A stretch of 64,000 nucleotides of DNA. Source: Ulva prolifera. Lineage: Eukaryota; Chlorophyta; Ulvophyceae; Ulvales; Ulvaceae. The notes under the pieces were generated by a model. It worked only from the letters and a program-made list of their open reading frames with translations. It was not told where the DNA came from and did not search any database. This document shows positions 22,508 through 34,000 of the stretch, one piece after another. Every line of letters begins with the position of its first letter. The stretch's first letter is position 1. The DNA lies in assembly GCA_023078555.1 (NCBI GenBank), contig CM041201.1:2921713-2985712 (forward strand), in the 5' to 3' direction. The translations under genes were made by a program, and so were the position numbers.

Positions 22508-24321
22508 TGCGGCCGGCCGCTGCAGCGGCGGTGGAGCCCGTGCGTCGCCGTGCATGCGTGGCCGGAGTGTGAGTGTGCGGTGCCATGCACGGTCAACCAC
22601 TTCCAGCGCCCCCACGTTTTCCTGTCTTTGTGTGGGGGCTGCGTTGTGTGGATGACACCGGGGGGGAGCTGTGAGGGGCCCCCTGCAGCAGCATGCTCTG
22701 GGGCATGGATGCAGACAAGTTGATGCGGGCATCTGCGCGGAGGAGGGCGCTGCTGTGAGGTGGTAGTGCGGAGCCATGAGGTATCAGGTGCTGCAGCGTA
22801 TGCAGCGCAGCTGGTCGGCAACTCAGTGGCCAAGGCTGCGCGGAGTTGAAGCAGTTGAGATGGGTGAGACTGGGGTTTCTAAACGGTCCATGTCGGCAAG
22901 GTGCCCACTTTGCAGTGCGTGCAGTTCCGTTGCGCTGTTCGGGGAGGCATGCTGGGGTGCGTTGACTGCTGCGGCAGTGCCACTGCCCTGCGGAGCATGC
23001 TGAGCGCTGACACTTGATGATGATTGATAGCAGCCTGTGTATGAGGAAACTGGTTGGACTGTCTGCGGACAAGGTCTGTCGGAAGTGATTCACATCACCA
23101 GTTGCGAAGGCTACCATGTGCATTGTAAGTCCATTCCTTGAATCATGCACGTGGAGCCGTATACAATGACTGTTACAAAATGTGACCACAACTGCAATAT
23201 ATTTACACAGTCTTCTTGCATGGTGCGTACCTCAAACGGTTCGAGTGCGGAAACCATGTGTTGCACTAAAGTGACATGGTCAAGAGGTAGTTGGGTGTGA
23301 TTTACATGTCTACGCTGACAGTCAGCCTGCTGCACACGTGCACTGACATCCGAGGCACCTGAGATATGGCATGAGAACACCGCCCTTCAAATACTGCAGC
23401 CGCCCACACATCAGGCATTTGCATATCAATCTCAATTTCCACCGCCAGCGACACCGAGTGCAGTAACACGAGCACGATGACATGAGTTGCTGTAGAGTCT
23501 TTGCAGCGCGCACAAATCACCCCATTCAGCGACATGCCTGCATCACCAAGAGCCTGTCACACTGCTCGATCACCTGGGCGACGGACTCCCACACAACACA
23601 CAGCACATACGCATCCATAGCACCACCGGGTAGATTGACTGTAACAAATCCTTGCTGTCGCATGCTATTGATATACACAGGTCTCGGACCCAAGCTCGCA
23701 TGGTCAGGGACGCTGCCATGCTCACAATCCAGGCATCGCCAGACCGGGTTAGCCATTATTTTATCATCAACCCTATGCCTAATCACAGAGCCATCAACCA
23801 TAAACATCCACCTGATGGCCCCCGCGTGCTGTGGGCCTGTGCCCGGCCATGTGTCGCTGCAGTGCGTGCGCCCGAAAGCCCTGGCCAGGCCTCAACGCAC
23901 GCACGAGGCGCGGCGCATGGCGGCCCACACACGCAGCTGAGCGCGTGCATGCAGGACAGATGAGCTCACAGCAATCGCACACGGCCGCCTCGATGTGCCC
24001 TGCCCAGTCGCCGGGCTGCCTGGGCCATACGTGGGTGGCTACAAGCAGGTCGCCATGCACCAGCACGGCCTTTACTGCACAGTCTGTGCCCATGCGCTGA
24101 CGCACATCACAGTGCCAACCACACAGCTGACACACCTACACCCAACCCCCAGCCCTGACCCCCAGCCCTGTTGGGACACCCCCCCCCCCCTGTCTTGAGA
24201 CCCACAAGCGTCAACGCAGCGCCATGCTGGCCCCACGACAGAACCCCCTCGCTGCTAATCACTGCCACAAGCCAAGCTGCGGCCCCCTACGCCCGTCGCG
24301 CCCCCTACGCAGCAAGCATGC
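22508..24321. other. Intergenic between convergent BRE1 and RING-CH genes, with unexplained minus-strand frames
   Basis: Mostly 3' flanks. On the minus strand 24135-23111 a relay of open frames appears, including 23537-23359, which is bounded by a good acceptor (gatgcag) and donor (CAG, then gtgcct) and contains GVICARCKDSTATHVIVLVLL. I could not connect these stretches with compatible phases (one needed intron would be only about 36 nt), and no family is recognised. Treat as a possible unannotated or decayed gene. Confidence 0.3.
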
Positions 24322-25960
24322 CTACCGGATGACGCGCACCGTCGCAGGGCGCAGCATGAACAGGTCCGCGCGCTCCCGCAGCCGCGCACGCGCCGCGTCG
24401 CGGGCCTCCCGCCGCGACACCTCCTCCCGGCCCCCCTGCTCCGCACGCCCCGCCGCGCGCGCACGCATGAGCACGCGCACCCGCACCACGCCCGCGACCG
24501 CGACGGCCAGCATGATCGCCACGAGCACGACGCTCGCGCCGAGGAAGCGGTTGCTGGCGAACATGGAGGAGAGCGAGAAGAAGAGGGCGATCCAAAAGAT
24601 GAGGAGCGCGACGGCGCAGGCGTAGATGCCGATGGCGCGGCGCCGCGCCCGCATCTCCTCCTCGCGCTGGAAGCCATCGCGGTTGTACCGCTGCAGGATC
24701 GCCTCGCTGCGCAGTGTCTGCAGGGGCGGAGGGAGCGTCAGGGACCACGACGCCGCATACAATCGAGCCGCCCTACTCATAGATCGCTCTGGACATCGCA
24801 CCCGCAGCGGGAGCGTTGGAATGGCTCACGGGCGGGGTTCCACGGAAGGCGTTTCGGCGCTCGACAGCTGTTGTTCGGCGCTATGTTGTTTCGCATACGC
24901 GTGCCCCGGCTACGGGATGTGTGCCATGTGGTGCGCCGAGCATCCCAGCAGCTCTGGAGGTGCCGCGAGGCGGCGCCCAACAAGCACATGCGATGTGTGG
25001 CGGCCATGTGGCGGCACCATGGAGACGCACAGACCGTTGCGTGAGAGAAGCCCGGAACCGGGACCTGAGCACGCATGGTCTCGACTGCAGCAGACTGTGC
25101 GGCTTGCTGCATCCTGGCCCCGCGCATGGCAATCCACGCCCTGCCAGCTGAGGAGCGGGGTGCAAGCCGTGAGACGCGCCTGAGGGAGATGTGCATGGTG
25201 CTCGGCTGGCACATACGCAGGGCAGCGCTGCCACATACACACGGCAGCAGGGCAGTTTCCCTACTGATTCATGTTATATTTGTATTATTATAATCACGTC
25301 ATAATTATATTATTTTTATCTGAAGTTAACGATGCAATCTCCATGTTATCGGTGACTTTTTGGGTCTTGTAGTCGCTGTCAAACGGGTTGTGCTTCTTGG
25401 CGGAGTCTACAAACATAATATGGACACACGGAGATTGGCGAGGCGCACGTAGATCTGGAGAAGCTCCTCCAGGAAGGCCTGCATTCGCTCTTGTGCCCTT
25501 CGCTCATCCTCAGGATCGAGGGGGGGCCCACCGTCACCGTTCTGCTGCTGCAGGCGCACGATTCGGACAGCCCCCTCCAGCCCCTCCGGATTCCCCAGCC
25601 GCGTGTTGTTCAGGTCTATCCGCACTGCAGTGTTGTTGCCGAGCTGCATGCCTCCACCCGGGAGCATGGGCCAGGCGTTGGCGCCTCTGGGTGGGCCATT
25701 ATCAGTTGCAGAGGTGGCTGCTGCTTGGCGCTCTTGTGCCTCGACTAGAGTCGACATGAGGGCGTTCACCACTTCATCCTTGTACACATTTCCACAGATC
25801 TCACACTTGAGGGCCAAGTTCTCCATGCACCAGGCGCGGAGGCAGGCGATGTGTGCATATTTGACCGAGCCGGTGCACTGGCAAGGCGCAACTATGTCAT
25901 CTTGATCGTCACAGCTGAGACAGATGCGGCACTCTCTGCTTCCGAATTGTGATTGGCCAC
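24322..25960 (-). CDS. RING-CH (MARCH-type) membrane E3 ubiquitin ligase, 5' end missing
   Basis: Two exons are supported: 25960-25449 and 24717-24322 (stop TAG), joined in phase 0. The first carries a RINGv/C4HC3 finger near its start: CRICLSC, then CQCTGSVKYAHIACLRAWC, and CEIC. About 80 residues of low-complexity linker follow, then a helix rich in E/R/Q. The second exon encodes two hydrophobic segments (IGIYACAVALLIFWIALFFSL and a Val/Leu/Ala-rich one starting FLGASVVLVAIML) joined by a short loop, then a basic Arg/Ala/Glu tail. Finger followed by two membrane spans is the MARCH layout; such ligases ubiquitinate membrane proteins in the endomembrane system. The acceptor at 25961 is phase 1 and no ATG is in frame before an upstream TGA, so at least one 5' exon lies at higher coordinates and was not found. 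Confidence 0.87.
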
Positions 25961-26398
25961 CTGCATTCACCGTGAATGTGAAGCATGAGGACAACAGCCT
26001 GTGGGAACGGAATCATGTCAAGGGTCTGTAATAATCTGTGTGTCACAGATTTTTATCAGTGCATACACATGGACAAGCTCAGGCATCGTGCACTGACCCG
26101 GACACGCGATCACAGGTGTGAGATTTTGTGGCCGTGATCTCTCGGACGGCCGCTGGTCAGCGAGGCTGGGACGCAGCCATCACCACTCTGCCTGCTCACA
26201 AGAGGCGCATGAGATGAGTGATGCTCGTCGCGTAATCACGGATTGCCACAAGCCAGATTCGACCAAAACACCCCTCCAAGAACTCTCCACCGTTTTGAGA
26301 ATTTTCGTTGAAAGATGTGCTGCCTGTCGTCGTGTGCAACGCGCGTGCGTGAGGACCAGGTGCTGCTGTGATCGTCGCGGCAATCCTGGACGAAACCA
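25961..26398. other. Upstream of the RING-CH gene
   Basis: Probably holds the missing first exon and/or promoter of the RING-CH gene and, divergently, the leader of the candidate at 26399. Nothing is clearly coding. Confidence 0.35.
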
Positions 26399-26889
26399 AT
26401 GGCGACACTGAAGGCAGTACAACTAGAAGCGATCATCAAGCAAGAATACGATACGTCTCAGTGCCACGCCTCTACATACTGTGACAGAGCGTTGCGCGCA
26501 TGGGTGAGTGACGGGAGCACGCATTGGCTAGCGGAGGCATGCCTGCTTGCAATTTTCCAGATGCGTCGGACATATCCACAGCGTAGGTGTCCTGGCAGTC
26601 TTCAGAGTCCCTGTTTGCGGCTTTCTCTGGTGACGCGGACATCTCTGTCTCGGGTAAGCCTGCACGTTTGTCGCTGGGTCACAGCTGCAGATACGAGGTG
26701 CCCACAGATGTACGGCTCAAACGGCTCTCTAAGATATGTGTAGAGCGTCCCGCATGCGTGATAGCGGCCGGCTGCCCATCTGTTTCATCTGTGGTCTTGC
26801 AGTTGGACACAATCGAGACACGAGAACAGTACCTTGTCGGTCCATTCGGAGCAAGTAAGGCGACCGATTCACAACAAGGCCAGAACTAA
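26399..26889 (+). CDS. Possible small multi-exon gene, unrecognised
   Basis: An ATG at 26399 opens MATLKAVQLEAIIKQEYDTS and meets a strong donor (gtgagt) near 26504. Later segments look coding and are flanked by splice signals: SSESLFAAFSGDADISVSG before gtaagc (about 26655), YEVPTDVRLKRLSKIC before gtagag (about 26742), and LDTIETREQYLVGPFG after a cttgcag acceptor (about 26801) running to TAA at 26887-26889. The last two segments join in phase 0. The earlier junctions do not all agree in phase, so the model is incomplete. No domain is recognised. It is probably divergent from the RING-CH gene. Could be chance; transcript evidence would settle it. Confidence 0.35.
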
Positions 26890-27939
26890 TGCTTCCCACG
26901 ACATCGCTGATCAGAACCTTTCATGGACCTGCATTCGCGTGGAGCTCCGACAGAGGACCTAGCATGCGGGCGGTGTGTGCAGGACTGACTACCGCGGACA
27001 CGGGTGTCAAGGAACAATTGCCTGACTTCTGGCTCTGGCAACGTACTTGGCACACTGTCACTTCCGCCGGATGTTTGGTATGCAATGGCTCGTGTCTCGC
27101 ACCGCGGCGATGACCACGCACTCGTGAGTAAGGAACATGCATTTGTGCATGCAAGTCATAGCGAACCAGTGCCTCATCGTTAGCACGCTCATGATCACAT
27201 GCCTCTGACCTGGAATTTTGTCGCTACTGCAGCGGACCTGTGGCTCCATCATTCTCCGCGAGTCCACATGTAACTTATCTGGTTAGCGGGCCTGGCGACA
27301 TGTGAAGCTGTGAATAACTGCAGAATGAGTGGGTCCTGACACTCGGTTTCATGGCCCTGCTGCACCGCCCGGTGTTGCGAGGACAAATTGTGGATCCAAG
27401 CGCCCGCTCCAAGCACACACCGCAGCTGTGATCGACGCGACGTCACCCAGTCGAACTGTGCCGGCGGTGCTAACTGCCTGTCCGTCTTGAATATGTCGTT
27501 GTAAAATCCAGCCGAAGCCAATCGAACGGACTGGTCAGGTGGCCAGTGTACGGAGCCAGTATGTCACTGTCCGCCTTGCACCCATGCGCCCTTGCTGTGC
27601 TGGTGCTGGGCATGTGAAGGGATGGTTCAGGATACGGATTTGCAGCTTGCAGACCGCAATGCAACCTGGCAGTGCAGCACACTGATGCACACAGCATGAT
27701 GCATGCGGTGTCTTGGACCTGTATTGTGTTTGATGACAGCTGCAGTGTGGCTCAGCTGCACACATGCTGTGCTCCTGTAGGAACTGCAGCGCTACCTGCC
27801 TCCTTAACTTTGTGTTTGTAACACACAGCTTTTGCATAAATTGTCAGTCTGTTCAAATAAAGTGCACCGCCGGCTCCAGCTACAAGGCTGCTTGACTGAT
27901 TGCAAGCCCCATCGGTCGGGCAGTCAGTGGCTGTATGTA
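26890..27939. other. Intergenic, no supported gene
   Basis: Short frames only. A minus-strand frame near 27837-27535 contains KLRRQVALQFLQEHSMCAAE but has no clear exon boundaries or family. Confidence 0.4.
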
Positions 27940-28179
27940 TCACATCCTATCCCCCAGGCCTACTCCTGTTCCAGCAATGGCAGCATCCAGCATCGGCAGC
28001 TGCCCTGGCACCATGTGATGTGGCAGAGGCAGCACCACATGCGCAGCCTCTGGGCTTTTCCAGGAATTCGCAAACTCGGTTGGCACTGCTGGCCTGCACT
28101 GAAGTATGGCATGCATGACAGCCGGCTCTGTGCTGATTTGTCGAAGGATTCCATTCGCGTTAAACACAATCACATACAC
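27940..28179 (-). CDS. Candidate terminal exon, possibly of the armadillo-repeat gene
   Basis: An acceptor (gtgtgcag) just above 28179 is followed by 79 stop-free codons and TGA at 27942-27940. The peptide begins VYVIVFNANGILRQIS and ends GTGVGLGDRM. Its phase (0) is compatible with the last clear exon of the armadillo gene at 28772, implying an intron of about 590 nt. There is no recognisable motif, so the link rests only on phase and strand. It may belong to another gene. Confidence 0.35.
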   Translation of the reverse strand: MYVIVFNANGILRQISTEPAVMHAILQCRPAVPTEFANSWKSPEAAHVVLPLPHHMVPGQLPMLDAAIAGTGVGLGDRM

Positions 28180-28340
28180 CTGCACACAATCGGCCCGGTG
28201 TCAGTTTATGCCCCAGAACTGAAGGCTGAAGTACTGCCTCAGGAATTGTCCAACAGGCGCCAATGTATCAGACTGCTGCCACCTCTGCATGACAACTATG
28301 CAGGGCTGGCCGGCCCTGAAACTGAAACTGAAACTGCTCG

Positions 28341-28400
28341 CAGAGTCCATTGTTTCAACTTAGTATTTGCCAGAGTCCATTGTTTCAACTTAGTATTCGC
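28341..28400. repeat. Tandem duplication, 30-bp unit, two copies
   Basis: Copies at 28341-28370 and 28371-28400 (start cagagtccattgtttcaac) differ at one base. They are preceded by a short CTGAAA repeat (about 28316-28336). A further 23-bp near-duplication (gttcccacaccccgg...) lies at about 28620-28665. Confidence 0.85.
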
Positions 28401-28771
28401 CATGTGTCACCACGCAGCGATCGCAATTATTCATGCTCCGGTCATCTGCTCTGCAAGCCACGTGCCTGGGCATCATCATCACGAAAAAGCCAGTACAAGC
28501 TCACACGCCTGTGGTCCCGAGACGAGACGAGAGACGAGACCGCCACACTGCCCCAACAACTGTCCACCACACACGCCCCATCAGGATATCACACGGTGAC
28601 GAAATTTGTCTGTACTTCAAGTTCCCACACCCCGGAGCCAGACGTTCCCACACCCCGGGACCAGACATCGAGACAGCCGCCCGAGCCCATGCCTCTCACT
28701 GCGCAAATGCCGTTCCCAAGCGGACTGCACAGTTTGCGCTGGTAGTCACGGCAGGCACACAGGCCGCTCAC

Positions 28772-31700
28772 CTTGTGGGAAAGCAGAGCTATGAGGGGGG
28801 GTAGCGCATCCCCTCGGAGGAGCGCGGTGGCCGTGGCGGCGTGTGAATCGGCCGTCAGCAGCCACAGTGCCGCGGTCGCGTGCTGCAGGCAGGCCGCGTC
28901 GGCGCGGCGCAGCAGCAGCGCGAGCGCCGGCGCCAGCGGCCGCACGGCCGCCAGGGCCTGCTCCGCGAGCTTGCTGTTGCGGCGGCCCTGGTGCTTCTCC
29001 AGGCTACCCCGCAGGACCTGCACGCTTACAAGCCCTGCGTGTCCCGGGCATCTTAGTCGGTCCTGGTTCCTGAGGGGAGGGGTTGTCAGCAAGGAGGGGT
29101 TTCCAGCAGGGAGGGGCCGGTTGTGGCGAGTAGGGGCCCTGTTCTGTGTGTGCCGATTGCTCTCCTCTCACCAATTCGGCCGAGATGCGCCAGAGCCCGG
29201 GCATGTGCTTGGCACAAAAAGTCTCAAGTGTGTCCAGTCGCCAGCGGAACACACTGACACAACCCCATAGAGCCACAGTGGACGTGCACATGAACCGTGT
29301 GCAGGTGTTCATACTATCTGTGCGCATGCTCAGCATGGAACTGTGGCACTGTGGTCCGTGTAGCAATGATAAGCGGTGGAGTCGGAGTCTGTTTGCGAGC
29401 GCGTGAGGGGTGCATGAAGGTGCATGCATCCATTCCCAACGTTTATGAGCGTGCTGGGAGGCCACGCCAAGGTCGCTCGGGTGATGTGACATTGTTCCGC
29501 GTATGAGGGCAGTGGCAATATGATTGTGGGAGGCTGTACTACTTTGCACTCCGCCTAAATAAGCAAATCTGCGGCGCGGGCTGACTTCGTAAGTGATTTT
29601 TCCCACAAGGGACCGCAAATGGGCATCCCTTCCTGGCTGGGTCCTGATGCTACTTTGAACAGTCCGTCACTGGTGCATTTTGGGCAGCTGCAATTGTAGA
29701 GACGGGGCGTCCCAGGCGTGCTAACACGCCTCAAGCATCGCGCTCGCCAGCCGAGCCGAGGCGCACCACGGCTATCAGCGCGGCAGCCTTGCTTGCCCAG
29801 GTGTCAGGGCAGTGCAGCAAGCCGCCGAGCATGCTGACCAGGCCCTGCAGCCGCTCCCGGGGCAGCAGCGCCCGCAGCATCGCCGCCGTGTCGGCGTCGG
29901 CTTCCGCGAGGTTGTGCACCAGCAGCACCAGCGCCCTGTGCTCCTTCGGACACGTGCCTGCAGCTGCTCATCACCGTGAGGCACGCTGATCCACAGCACA
30001 GGTGTGTGTCAGGAAAAGCGCCCACCCGAAGGTGTACTACTTTCCTTTGAGGATCTGGTCATATATGCACTTAAGTGCTGATGACTTCTCACGACAGTGT
30101 GTGCGCGTGATTGCACAGCGACGTCCACTGCAGGTGGGATGCGGCAAGTCCGGCCGCTGCTCCCGTGAGCACTGTATATGTGGTCCCAGTTATCCAGAGT
30201 TATCAATGTCCCCACCGGACACAGCTAGGTGACTCCAGATTTACTTGACTTTACCGTCATAAATCAAGTCCATCGACATGTAACGCGTAACGCTGGGTTT
30301 TCTAGGTACCCAGCTAGGTATATATGATCAGCAGTTTTCGCGGTGACTGGCCCACACAATTATGATTTACTAGACCGAGACCCCATGTAACGCTGCCCTT
30401 TTTGTCAATGGACTTAATTTAGTACGGTACTGTCAGGTTTCAGCGGCAAGAGGTTCCCTTCATGTGATGCAGAAGGGCCTCAGTAGATGAAAGAGCCTGG
30501 ATGTGTCCAGCAGAAATGCCTGCTGCAGCCGGTGCTGAAGACGGTAACCAGCCATGCCAGGCCCGCAGTGTGGCTGCTGCCAACGAAGGCAACGCGCAGC
30601 AGGCAGGCGCGACTCTCGCGGATATGTATGCGCCATCTGTGTCCCCACGCTCGAGCACATCGCCCTTGCGTATGGCGAGCAGGTGTTGCTCCTGCAGGTG
30701 AGGCTGCAGGCTCCCACGTCCCAACTCCCTGGTGATCAACGCTCCTGGCGACACAACCATCTCATACGCTAGCGAGAGGATGTCTGGGATCAGACAATAC
30801 AGCGCTATGCGAACATATAGCAGAACTGACCATGCTGTTCAACGTGGATAGCTATGTGCCTGTGCTGACCGGGGCTGGAGGGTACGGCTGCGGCACGATT
30901 CAGCTGAAGTGGCTGAATGGTCGACCAGATACCGCAGTGACGGTACCATACCACTGAGCGCTTGAGCAATGGCAGCTGTCAGTGAGATTCCCTCCAGGAT
31001 TTCGAGATGGCAGGCTGGAAACTGCGCTAACTGTGCGAGGAGAGTCAGTGCTGCTCTCCGAATGCCTCGGCCCTCCTTGCCGTGCTGTGCAGCAGCAAGG
31101 GAAGTGCAGGCAGCATCAAGCGCTGCAGGTTTGACGCGTTTTAGCAGCGGCTTCAGCTCTGCTGCTGCTGCCGCTGCCATGTCCTCCCCTGACGCAGGTG
31201 CTGGTCGGAGAAGCGCTGACAAGATGTCCAGAGCTGCTGACAAGAGCTGCCGGCCAGCAGCGGATGTGGATGTGGTCGAGTTGGAGTGAAGTACGGCACT
31301 GATGGCTTTGGAGATGCCGCTGTCAAGCATTGACTCTCGCAGTTCCATGGTATCGACGGTGACAGATGCGAGCATTGCCAGGAGCAGTTGTATGCAGACA
31401 TGCTTCAGCTCTGCATGTGACAGCAATTGTACAGAGGAAGGAGGCCAGGCGATCTGTGTAGGGTCAAGGCTACATACTGTATTCATCGGAGTTTGAATGC
31501 CGATCAGGGCAAGGTTGTCGCTTTTGCTGTTGCGAGCCACTTTGTGAAGAGTCACGGCAGGTGAGCAACAGGTTGGGCCAACGTCAACGCTTGCAGGACG
31601 TACAACAACTTTGATTGAGGGACAACATTGCGAATGTGATCGGCACATGACCGACTGCGTGTAGCACATTGTGGCCGGCAAGCCCCTGCTGGGTCGTGGC

Positions 31701-32120
31701 ATGGACTGTGTAAGACTTTGCAGATAGACATGCTTGCAAAACTCGCATGATCATGATTGTGCGTGCTACAAAAGTTCATGCTTGCTTTATCAAAAGCAGC
31801 CATGAGTGCATCACGGGCCCTGATCGCGCAGCACCTTCAGAGCCTTTCTGTATGTGCCCTACCAGCAGCGGCACAGCACCCGCATCAAGGATTGCCTGGT
31901 GCTTTGCTGGGTTCACAGATAGATTCCAGAGGCAAGTGGCGGCATCAACTGCGCAAATCCATTCAGGAGTTCCTTCTGGGACCTCGTTGTTCAAGTTAGA
32001 AACCAGCACAACTGGGTCGGACTTGACAGTCGGCTCGATTTGCAGGCTGCTCCCGCCCATCAACAGCGGCCCTTGTACATGCGGGCTGATCAACAGTATA
32101 GCACCTAGCTGGCTGCAAAG
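28772..32120 (-). CDS. Armadillo/HEAT-type helical repeat protein (ends open)
   Basis: Four exons join in frame on the minus strand: 32120-31863, 31453-30952, 29957-29767, 29017-28772 (phases 0, 1, 0, 0), encoding about 400 residues. The repeat signature is clearest in DAATCLWNLSVNPAKHQAIL followed by DAGAVPLL. Later repeats are LKHVCIQLLLAMLASVTVD, LLSAALDILSALL, RRAALTLLAQLAQFPA, ALVLLVHNLAEADADTAAML and ATAALWLLTADSHAATATAL. This is an alpha-solenoid, most likely a protein-interaction scaffold; I cannot name the subfamily. The upstream end is incomplete: a short ATG exon 32518-32477 (METVHRNHENTSDL, phase 0) is a candidate start only 92 nt below the canopy stop. The downstream end may be the exon at 28179-27940. 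Repeat assignment is firm; gene limits are not. Confidence 0.72.
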
Positions 32121-32609
32121 CTGCCGGATGACGATGCTAGACCTGCTTCGCTTTCAATTGCCGCTGCCGCGTCCACACGACGCATTCGCAACGCTGTCCC
32201 TACCCCTTCAGCAAACTAGCCATTCTATGCTGAGAGACACTAGATGCAGTGCTTGAAAGACCTTACAGCTGCGCTGTCTATCCTTCCAAGTCGACCCACT
32301 CACTATCCTGCATGCGTCTGCTGCATGCATGTTTCTGTAGCTATGCAGCCTTATGCACAGCGGCACAGACGTAACCTCCGCCTGCCCAGATTTATACACT
32401 CAAGTATATGTGCTGGATTCATGCCGTTTGAGGCTGTGGCACGGTAAATTGTAGTCTAGCTACACAGCTGTAACACCAGGTCAGAGGTATTTTCATGATT
32501 TCTATGCACAGTCTCCATCACTGTTCTTTCCACACCTCCGTGATACGATCAACTGGAATCGACATCAACACTCGCTGGTAGTCTGATAGGTGTATGCATG
32601 TCTACAGAT
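32121..32609. other. Gap between armadillo and canopy genes
   Basis: Holds the candidate first exon of the armadillo gene (32518-32477, minus) and otherwise no recognised coding sequence. Confidence 0.35.
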
Positions 32610-34000
32610 TCAGAGCTCTTCCCGTGCCTCGAACCCTGTATCGCCTGTGTCTGCATCGCCGTCCTGTGAAGCTTCGCAGTGCTCCACCAGCTGCTCGCAA
32701 AGGAACTCATCCAACCCTGCAATGACACACACATCCTAACTCTCATGTCGCAGAGGTAGAGGAAGTACGGTTTCAGAAGAAGCCATGATCTGTACTGATG
32801 GCCTCCATGATTGCTCACTGCCGGTGTCCGTACAGACACACCTGTGCTCCCAGGGACAACGCCAACGCTGGAACGCCACGCTTCAACATGTAAAACTGGG
32901 TAAGTGTGGGCGAGAGGAAATTAAGCGGAGCATGCTCCAGCTGCATTGTGCAACTGCAGCTGGCCATCCTTGTAGATGCCAAAGCCTTTCGACCAACACA
33001 TCTGGCAGCCTAAATCACACCTTAGTTCCAGGCATATAAGCAGTAGGATTATATACTGTGCCAGTTTCGGAGCCGTGGCAGGATCGTCAAATCAGCATGA
33101 CCTGGATCGGTGTGATCTGCACCGAGGATGCTTACCTTCGTGATGGGTTGTATCAGAAGCCAGATACTTTGCCAGGGAGTCCTCTGTACGTTCGACGACG
33201 CCATAGCAGTAGTTCCTCAGCCTCTTGTTCATTGCCTTGGCTTCCTCGCCTGTCAGCTTCTCTTGGCTGCTGTAGCTGTCACTTCCTTTTAGAACCCATG
33301 CCCAGTCCGCTGTGCCTCCTGCACCCCCCTCAGGCTCGTCTGAATCACTCATTGCTGGCTTTGCAAGCCCATAGTGAGCCATATCTTCGCATAGATCATC
33401 AAGGATCTCCGAAGCTCGAAGCTCGCTGACCCTGCACAAGGCAACGCTCACAACAGAGTCCCTGACAAGCTAAGCCCGAAAAGGTCTTCTTTTTGCGGAC
33501 TACACATTTATATACAAGCGCAGCCGCATCAGTAGAGAGCAGTATCAATGCTCGATGCAGCGCCAAAGGTGCACTTTGCCGTGCTGATTATAAGAAAAAG
33601 GGCCCGATCACACCAGCACTGATGCCCCGTGCTTGGTTTCTTTTCCAGACATGATTACAGTATTCTTTGGCGCAGCGTGCAGAATACATAGGGGCCTCCT
33701 GTCAGGTTTGAAAAGTTCATGATTCAGCTGAATCATGTCGCGAACAATCTGGCAGGCGTGAACTCTGAAGAGTCATGCATCCAGTGAAAGCACTACAGCC
33801 ATGACTGAGCACATCCCGGCTATAACAACTCGGAGTTGTTAGTGCATGCTGCGCAATGTTGTGCAAAGCTGCCTCCGCACAAATGACTCGCACTTGTAGT
33901 TGATGACTTTGCCATATCGCTTTCCATCTTTATCGAGCCGGTGCCTCATGTCTAAATGATTGCGGATTCGCTCAGTTGATAGCCGTCCAAGGAAAGCATC
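32610..34000 (-). CDS. Canopy (CNPY)-family saposin-like protein, 5' end missing
   Basis: Three exons: 34000-33894, 33431-33136, 32716-32610 (TGA), with phases 2 and 1 agreeing; 169 residues are seen. Family signatures appear in order: IRNHLDMRHRLDKDGKRYGK, then VSELRASEILDDLCEDM, an insert rich in D/E/G, MNKRLRNYCYGVVERTEDSL, and GLDEFLCEQLVEHC. Four of the six cysteines of the disulfide-bonded canopy fold are visible; the N-terminal C-x-x-C should lie in the unfound first exon with the signal peptide. Family members are ER-lumen proteins that assist folding or trafficking of secreted and surface proteins; that role is inferred. No ER-retention tetrapeptide is seen: the protein ends in an acidic tail (EAREEL). 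The acceptor before 34000 is phase 0. Confidence 0.78.
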
